Shown here one piece after another: positions 5,457 to 9,939 of a stretch of DNA of 9,939 nucleotides. The position numbers were made by a program, and so were the translations under genes. Location of the stretch: positions 1 through 9,939 of the forward strand of contig JBEIOK010000098.1 of the NCBI GenBank assembly GCA_040377605.1, in the 5' to 3' direction. The notes below the pieces were generated by a model. It was not told the origin of the DNA and did not search any database. It saw only the letters and a program-made list of their open reading frames with translations. The DNA comes from Solimonas sp040377605. Lineage in GTDB: Bacteria; Pseudomonadota; Gammaproteobacteria; Nevskiales; Nevskiaceae. Within the stretch, counting starts at the first letter, position 1; each line of letters begins with the position of its first letter.

Positions 5457-7565
5457 TCAGGTCATCATCGGGCCCATCTTGTTGACCGCACTGCCCTGCG
5501 CATAGTCCACCCCAGCACGACGCAGGCGTTCGACCGCCGCCTCGGATTCGACGTTGATCGCCGCCGTTTTCCGGCCGAGCAGCCGTGCCGCCTGACAGAT
5601 CCATTCCAGATGGGTGCGATCCAGTGCATCGCCTTCGATGTCGCGCGTCACGCGGGGGTGGATCTTCATGTAGTCCACCGGCATCTGACGCAGATGCGTG
5701 ATGCCCATTGTGGTGTGACAGCGGTCCAGCGCGAAGCGCACGCCCATCGGGCGCAGCTGATCCATGAAGCGTTGCACCACCGCGCTCTGCGCGATCGCGA
5801 ACCCCTCGTCGATCTCGAAGCACAGGCGCTGCGGCGGGATGGACGCGTTGCCGAGAATCTCGAAGACCTGGGGTGCGAATTCGGGGTCCAGCATCGACGC
5901 CGACGACAGATTGAGACTCGCCACTGCGTGCTGATCCAGCAGTGCGGGATTGGCCTGCAGCGTCTTGAGCAGTTCGCCGAGGACCCACAGATCGACGCGA
6001 TGCGACTGTCGCAGGCGTTCCAGCGCGGGCATGTAGTAGCCGGGCTCCAGCCATACACCGTCATCGTCCTCGATGCGAACGTAGGCCTCGAACAGGGGCA
6101 ATCCGCCATCCCGGGCCAGCGGCTGCATGACCTGCGAGATTAGATGCGCGCGGCCATCGGTCAGTCGCGGCACGATCCAGTCGAGCCACAGCTGGTCGTC
6201 GCGCTTGCGCTGTTTCACGGTTTCGGTCGGCACATGCTGCAGCACGCAGTTGCCGCCACGGTTGCGGGCTTCGGTGAGAAGCGCCTCGGCGCTGGCAATG
6301 AGGGTGCTGCGATCCTGCGAACCGTCGATCGTGACCACGGCGAGACTGAAGGTGCAGGCGATCGCGCGACCTTCCCACAGCAGCTCGTGGTGCTGCGCAT
6401 GCAGGCGCAGGCGCTCCGCAAGCTCGATCCCCTTGGGGCCGTCACTTTCCTGCAGCAGCGCCGTGAAGCGACTGTTGGAGTAGCGGTAGCCGACGCCAGC
6501 ACCAGCCAGCGCAGCGGCGAAGTTGCGGGCGGCGTGCCACAGCGCCTGCTCACCGGCCCAGAAGCCGTGTTCGTCATTGATGCGCCCGAGATCATCGAGG
6601 CGCACGAACAGCATCACGTGGCGCCGGCCGCGGGTCTTGGCGTCGCCTACCAGTTCATCGATGCGTCGTTCGAACGGCTCGCGAGACAGCAGGTTGGTGC
6701 CCCAGTCGTTCATGCCGACTTCGGCGAGGGTCAGTTCTGGCTTGGCCGCGTGGGTCTCAGCGGCGCCTTCGTACCGGTTGATGCGCACCAGCGTGCCGAG
6801 GACCCGGCCGTCGGCATCGAGCACGGCGGCGGCGGTGATGATCACCGGGGTCTTCTCGCTCTGACTGTTCAGCAATACGCCTTGTTCGATCATCGGTACG
6901 GTCGAGGCCGCAGCGACAACGCGCTGGATCAGGCCCCGCAACAGGCGATCGGGTGTCAGCGCGCCACCCGCGGTATACAGCGCGGCCGTATCGTCAAAAC
7001 GGGTGCCTACCAGGGCCTCGCGCGGACGGCGCAGCAGTACGCCAGTGGCAGTGCTGACGCCGATGATCGTGCCCTCCGCATCGGTCAGCAGCATCGCGTC
7101 CTGGGTCATCGTCAGCAGGGCTTCCCGGCTGCGCAGGATCGTCTGCTGAGCGGCACTGAGGTGATCCAGCTTGGCGCGGATGCTGCGGTTGAGTTGCAGC
7201 GCGGCCTTGAGCTGATCGGAGCGACGCTCGACCTGGGTCGAGAGTTCGCGCAGATGCGCGGTATCGGTGCCGAGCCGCCGCTGCAGCCGTGCCCGCAGCC
7301 GGTGACGCAGGCGTTGCTGGGGCTGGCGCACGGTCTGCCGCCAGATGAGGTAAGCGATCAGCACGAAGGCTGCCCACGAGGCAGATACCACGGCGGCGAG
7401 GCCGAGATGCAGGCCCTGCGCGAGGAGGGTCCCGGCGCTGGAGCTGGCCACCACCACCACACCAGCGGCCGCGCCGGCAGTGAGACTCAGGAATGCCAGC
7501 CAGCCGACCAGCACGCGGGCACGAGTACGACCCAGGCGGCGCGACAGCCAATGCGATGGGCTCAT
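5457..7565 (-). CDS. Membrane-anchored PAS-GGDEF-EAL protein with degenerate catalytic sites
   Basis: 702 residues: a basic N-terminus, two membrane segments (about 18-40 and 52-76), a charged helical linker (about 80-150, probable coiled coil), a PAS domain (about 145-262), a GGDEF-like domain (about 286-440) and an EAL-like domain (about 458-698). The GGDEF signature is replaced by SNSRF (363-367), so diguanylate cyclase activity is not expected. The EAL domain keeps Glu493 (EAYVR), Asn552, Glu584, Asp614, Lys634 and Gln690. The second Asp of the DDFG motif is Arg615, the loop that follows is RCHTTMG instead of FGTGYSS, and the Glu of AEGVE is Ile670. Phosphodiesterase activity is therefore doubtful. 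By comparison with FimX and LapD, which bind c-di-GMP without hydrolysing it, a receptor or signalling-scaffold role is likely (inference). The ATG overlaps the engB stop as ATGA, so the pair is probably translationally coupled. Confidence 0.9.
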   Translation of the reverse strand: MSPSHWLSRRLGRTRARVLVGWLAFLSLTAGAAAGVVVVASSSAGTLLAQGLHLGLAAVVSASWAAFVLIAYLIWRQTVRQPQQRLRHRLRARLQRRLGTDTAHLRELSTQVERRSDQLKAALQLNRSIRAKLDHLSAAQQTILRSREALLTMTQDAMLLTDAEGTIIGVSTATGVLLRRPREALVGTRFDDTAALYTAGGALTPDRLLRGLIQRVVAAASTVPMIEQGVLLNSQSEKTPVIITAAAVLDADGRVLGTLVRINRYEGAAETHAAKPELTLAEVGMNDWGTNLLSREPFERRIDELVGDAKTRGRRHVMLFVRLDDLGRINDEHGFWAGEQALWHAARNFAAALAGAGVGYRYSNSRFTALLQESDGPKGIELAERLRLHAQHHELLWEGRAIACTFSLAVVTIDGSQDRSTLIASAEALLTEARNRGGNCVLQHVPTETVKQRKRDDQLWLDWIVPRLTDGRAHLISQVMQPLARDGGLPLFEAYVRIEDDDGVWLEPGYYMPALERLRQSHRVDLWVLGELLKTLQANPALLDQHAVASLNLSSASMLDPEFAPQVFEILGNASIPPQRLCFEIDEGFAIAQSAVVQRFMDQLRPMGVRFALDRCHTTMGITHLRQMPVDYMKIHPRVTRDIEGDALDRTHLEWICQAARLLGRKTAAINVESEAAVERLRRAGVDYAQGSAVNKMGPMMT

Positions 7566-8197
7566 GAAGCGGCGTCCCTCAGATTGGGGGATGGGCTGCG
7601 CATCCAGGCACGCAGGTGTCCGCGGAACTCGTCGAGCCCGAGACCATTGACCGAGGAAAACACCTGCGCGGTCTTGCCCGGATCGCCGGCCAGGGCCTTG
7701 CGGGTATCGAGCAGCGCTTGCTTGGCGGCGCCATAGCCAAGCTTGTCAGCCTTGGTCAGCAGGCAGTGGCAGGGCAGTCCCCGATGCTTGGCCCAGTCCA
7801 GCAGCTGCAGGTCGGTCGGTGTCAGCGGATGGCGGATATCCATGATCACGACCAGCCCGCGCAGGGTTTCACGGTGCTCCAGAAAGCTGCCGACCAGCCG
7901 CCCCCAGCTCTCGCGCTGGTCCTTGGAGACCTTGGCATAGCCGTAGCCCGGCAGATCCGCGAGCCGGCCGTCAGGAGCGGTGAACAGGTTGATAAGCTGT
8001 GTCCGCCCTGGCGTCTTGCTGACCCGCGCCAGATGTTTCTGGCCGCACAGCGCGTTCAGCGCACTGGACTTGCCGGCGTTGGAGCGCCCGACCAGCGCGA
8101 CCTCGGGCAGGCCGTCGTCCGGAAGCTGGACGAGCTTGGCGCAGGACATCAGGAATTGGGTCGCTGCGAAGGGATTTGCGGCTGAAGTGCGGGTCAT
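7562..8197 (-). CDS. engB: Ribosome-biogenesis GTPase EngB (YihA/YsxC)
   Basis: A 211-residue small GTPase of the EngB/YihA/YsxC family, required in many bacteria for maturation of the large ribosomal subunit. All G motifs are visible: G1 GRSNAGKSS (37-45), G2 threonine Thr66 in KTPGRTQ, G3 DLPGYG (81-86), G4 TKAD (148-151) and G5 FSSVNG (180-185). The length and N-terminal pattern (NPFAATQFLMSCA before the P-loop) fit the family, which supports the ATG at 8197. It is divergent from the cytochrome c4 gene with 149 bases between, and is followed by the GGDEF/EAL gene with a 4-base overlap. It belongs to the conserved polA-engB-cytochrome c4-dsbA neighbourhood known from pseudomonads. Confidence 0.97.
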   Translation of the reverse strand: MTRTSAANPFAATQFLMSCAKLVQLPDDGLPEVALVGRSNAGKSSALNALCGQKHLARVSKTPGRTQLINLFTAPDGRLADLPGYGYAKVSKDQRESWGRLVGSFLEHRETLRGLVVIMDIRHPLTPTDLQLLDWAKHRGLPCHCLLTKADKLGYGAAKQALLDTRKALAGDPGKTAQVFSSVNGLGLDEFRGHLRAWMRSPSPNLRDAAS

Positions 8198-8231
8198 GGG
8201 CGGCCAGCTTACCGGATGCCCGCGTTGCCCC

Positions 8232-8260
8232 GTGAACTGCGGCGCGCGGCCATGTAAAAT
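8232..8260 (+). promoter_or_regulatory. Possible sigma-70 promoter for cytochrome c4-dsbA
   Basis: In the 149-base divergent gap, TAAAAT at 8255-8260 (five of six to the -10 consensus) stands 17 bases after GTGAAC at 8232-8237 (three of six to the -35 consensus). Predicted initiation near 8267 leaves a leader of about 80 bases before the ATG at 8347. The rest of the gap shows no other clear element. Confidence 0.4.
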
Positions 8261-8346
8261 CGCCCGACTGTTTCCCCCTCCAGCCCTGCGATTGCCCGCA
8301 TCCGCGGCCGATACAGGACTGGAATCCCGTCTCTGGAGTCAGAAGA

Positions 8347-8979
8347 ATGAAGCGCGTTTTGCTCGCCGCTGTGCTGTGTGCGCCTGCCATCGTGTGGGCC
8401 GAGGGCGCCGCCAAGGATCCGTTCACGCAGGGGAGCGCCGAGGCTGGCGCCGCCAAGGCGGCCACCTGCGCGGCCTGCCACGGTCCCGGGGGCAATAGCA
8501 GCAACCCCGAGTGGCCGAAGATGGCCGGTCAGAGCGCGCGCTTTACCTACGAGCAGCTGCAGCTGTTCAAGACCGGCAAGCGCCTGAATCCGCTGATGAA
8601 CGCGCAGGCTGCCGCGCTCTCCGATCAGGACATGCGGGATCTGGCCGCGTACTTCGCTGTTCAGCCGGCGACGCCGGGCGTCGCCAGCCCGGCCGTGGTC
8701 GCCACCGCGCAGAAGCTGTACCGCGCGGGCGACGCCCGCAAGGGCCTGGCTGCGTGCGCGGCCTGCCATACGCCCAACGGCGCCGGTGTACCGGCTGCGT
8801 CGTATCCGCGCATCGGTGGCCAGCACGCGGTTTATGTCGCCAATCGCCTGCGTGCCTACCGCGAGGCTGCGCAGACCGAGCTGCCGGACGGGAACTACAA
8901 GATCATGGCCGCGGTCGCAGCCAAGCTCTCCGATGCGGAGATTGAGGCACTGGCCTCCTACGTGAACGGCCTGCACTAA
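8347..8979 (+). CDS. Dihaem cytochrome c4 (periplasmic electron carrier)
   Basis: A 210-residue precursor with a signal peptide (KR then a hydrophobic stretch, likely cut after Ala18 in VWA-EG). Two c-type haem sites, CAACH at 41-45 and CAACH at 137-141, lie in two similar halves. Probable axial methionines are Met84 (NPLMN) and Met187 (KIMAAV). This is the standard cytochrome c4 plan: a two-domain periplasmic protein that passes electrons from the bc1 complex to terminal oxidases. It is not a single-haem c5 protein, which would be about half this length. A good ribosome site, GGAG (8335-8338), sits 8 bases before the ATG. dsbA follows 12 bases after the stop, so the two are likely co-transcribed. 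Confidence 0.96.
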   Translation: MKRVLLAAVLCAPAIVWAEGAAKDPFTQGSAEAGAAKAATCAACHGPGGNSSNPEWPKMAGQSARFTYEQLQLFKTGKRLNPLMNAQAAALSDQDMRDLAAYFAVQPATPGVASPAVVATAQKLYRAGDARKGLAACAACHTPNGAGVPAASYPRIGGQHAVYVANRLRAYREAAQTELPDGNYKIMAAVAAKLSDAEIEALASYVNGLH

Positions 8980-8991
8980 CCGAGACCCCCC

Positions 8992-9642
8992 ATGCGCACC
9001 CTGCTGCGCGGCGCCTTCGCCGCACTGACTCTGATGACCTTCGCCTGCTCGGCGCAGGACGCGACCCAGTACGAGCGTGGCAAGCAGTACAACACGGTGC
9101 GGGAGGCCTCTAAGCCGGCCGACCCGAAGCGCGTCGAGGTGGCCGAGTTCTTCTGGTACGGCTGCCCGCATTGCTATGCCTTCGATCCGACGGTCGACAA
9201 GTGGAAGGCTTCGAAGCCGGCCGACGTGGATTTCGTGCGCTATCCGAGCACGCTCGGGCGCAATGAGGGCCGCCTGCACGCGCGCGCCTTCTATACGGCC
9301 GAAGCGCTGAACGTCTTCCCGAAGATGCATGCGGCGATGTTCGCGGCGATCCACAAGCAGCACCAGCCGCTGAACAGTGAGGCGCAGATTGCCAGCCTCT
9401 TCAACCGCGAAACCGGCGTGCTGCCGGATGTGTTCACCAGCACGTTCAACGGGTTTGCCGTCGACTCGCGTGCGCGCAAGGCCGAACAGCTGGCGGTGGG
9501 CTATGGTCTGACCAGCGTTCCGATCATCGTCGTGGGTGGCAAGTACACGACCAGCGCGGCGATGGCGGGTGGTTTCGAGCAGGCCTTCAAGGTCGTGGAT
9601 TTCCTCGTGGCCAAGGTACGACAGGAACGTGGCGGCAAGTAA
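8992..9642 (+). CDS. dsbA: Thiol:disulfide oxidoreductase DsbA
   Basis: A 216-residue exported thioredoxin-fold protein that introduces disulfide bonds into periplasmic proteins and is reoxidised by DsbB. The active site CPHC is at 58-61, the same dipeptide as in E. coli DsbA, preceded by the family pattern FFWYG. The cis-proline loop is TSVP with Pro177. The helical insertion between them (about 90-165) and the length are normal. The N-terminus is a signal sequence (hydrophobic about 3-18). Cys19 lies at its end, but the preceding T-F-A is not a proper lipobox, so ordinary cleavage near CSA-QD is preferred. The ATG is preceded by a C-rich stretch with no real Shine-Dalgarno, so translation may depend on coupling to the cytochrome c4 gene 12 bases upstream. 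Confidence 0.96.
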   Translation: MRTLLRGAFAALTLMTFACSAQDATQYERGKQYNTVREASKPADPKRVEVAEFFWYGCPHCYAFDPTVDKWKASKPADVDFVRYPSTLGRNEGRLHARAFYTAEALNVFPKMHAAMFAAIHKQHQPLNSEAQIASLFNRETGVLPDVFTSTFNGFAVDSRARKAEQLAVGYGLTSVPIIVVGGKYTTSAAMAGGFEQAFKVVDFLVAKVRQERGGK

Positions 9643-9939
9643 GCGTTTCCTCTTTCCCCGCAGAGCCCGGCTTCTTGCCGGGCTTTTTGTTGCGTCCTGC
9701 GCGTCCGTTTCGACTTCCGTGTCCGCCGCGCCCCCGGTGGCGAGCAAGGCCGTGGAGCAGGCATGCGCGGCGATCGGCGGCCGCCTGCGCAGTGTCGGCA
9801 AGGAGGCCTGTCTCAAATCCGGCCTGCTGCCCAGCGGCGCCAGCAGCGTCAAGGGGATGCCCCTGCTGTACCGCGATTTCCCGCCCACCCCATCCGCCGA
9901 CTCGCCCGCGCACCGCGTGCTGCTGATCGGCGGGATTCA
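9629..9939 (+). CDS. Exported M14-type (MpaA-like) zinc peptidase, 5' part
   Basis: An open frame from GTG 9629 runs off the window end (103 codons plus 2 bases). The first residues form a plausible export signal: Lys/Arg-rich start, short hydrophobic LLAGLF, then lipobox Val21-Ala22-Ser23-Cys24, suggesting a lipoprotein. The mature part has a cysteine pair (in EQACAAIGG and EACLKSG), a segment VKGMPLLYRDFPP, and ends in RVLLIGGI followed by the first two bases of a His codon. That point is where M14 carboxypeptidases and murein peptide amidase A (MpaA) carry the zinc motif HGDE. Family assignment rests on this pattern because the catalytic part is outside the window. GTG 9719 is an alternative start without a signal. 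The GTG start overlaps the dsbA end by 14 bases, and the dsbA terminator lies within the signal codons. Confidence 0.68.
   Translation, partial: MAASKRFLFPRRARLLAGLFVASCASVSTSVSAAPPVASKAVEQACAAIGGRLRSVGKEACLKSGLLPSGASSVKGMPLLYRDFPPTPSADSPAHRVLLIGGI
9664..9688 (+). terminator. Rho-independent terminator after dsbA
   Basis: AGCCCGGC (9664-9671) and GCCGGGCT (9677-9684) form a perfect 8-bp GC-rich stem with a 5-base loop TTCTT, followed by a run of five Ts (9684-9688), 22 bases after the dsbA stop. It should end the cytochrome c4-dsbA transcript. The same bases are codons 12-20 of the frame starting at GTG 9629. Confidence 0.88.

Noticed and set aside
6144..7736. Plus-strand open frame of 530 codons opposite the GGDEF/EAL gene
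   Set aside because: The minus strand encodes a coherent multi-domain protein here, and the plus frame is a compositional shadow. The same applies to minus frames at 854-1648, 1946-3166 and 3347-4726.
9046..9060. DsbA as a lipoprotein via Cys19
   Set aside because: The residues before the cysteine are T-F-A, which breaks the lipobox rule at -3 and -2; ordinary signal peptidase I cleavage is more likely.
8209..9888. Long open frame (559 codons) on the minus strand opposite cytochrome c4 and dsbA
   Set aside because: It is antisense to two clear genes with complete motifs. Its Arg/His/Gly/Leu-rich composition is what the reverse strand of GC-rich codons produces, and it resembles no family.

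Overview
The window is GC-rich chromosomal DNA with tightly packed genes. It most likely comes from a gammaproteobacterium of the Pseudomonas/Xanthomonas/Nevskia-Solimonas breadth. The reasons are the lptM-lysA pair, the polA - sRNA - engB - cytochrome c4 - dsbA neighbourhood, and a DNA polymerase I whose active-site residues carry the same numbers as in E. coli. Species cannot be fixed from the sequence. No transposon, phage, CRISPR or tRNA gene is visible. This is core chromosome rather than an island.

Layout: (1) Bases 1-120 hold the 3' end of an unrecognised gene that overlaps, tail to tail, a serine carboxylesterase on the minus strand (109-786). (2) A short divergent gap (787-858) precedes a plus-strand cluster: lptM (outer-membrane lipoprotein helping LPS-transport assembly), lysA (last step of lysine synthesis) and polA (DNA polymerase I with both nucleases). 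(3) A 313-base gap after polA (5144-5456) contains a strong candidate small RNA at 5306-5418. It has a promoter matching the envelope-stress (sigma-E/AlgU) consensus, four back-to-back hairpins that each show a UCCC motif in the loop, and a textbook terminator. It sits where E. coli has Spot 42 and Pseudomonas has ErsA. (4) On the minus strand, engB (ribosome-assembly GTPase) overlaps by 4 bases a membrane-bound PAS-GGDEF-EAL protein in which both cyclic-di-GMP domains look catalytically dead. (5) On the plus strand come a dihaem cytochrome c4, the periplasmic disulfide oxidase DsbA, and the start of an M14-type (MpaA-like) peptidase that runs off the window.

Several genes concern the cell envelope: LptM, DsbA, cytochrome c4, the exported M14 protein and the putative stress-controlled sRNA. 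The most interesting points are the hairpin-array sRNA with its sigma-E-type promoter, the dsbA terminator that lies inside the signal-peptide codons of the next gene, and the engB-coupled degenerate c-di-GMP protein.
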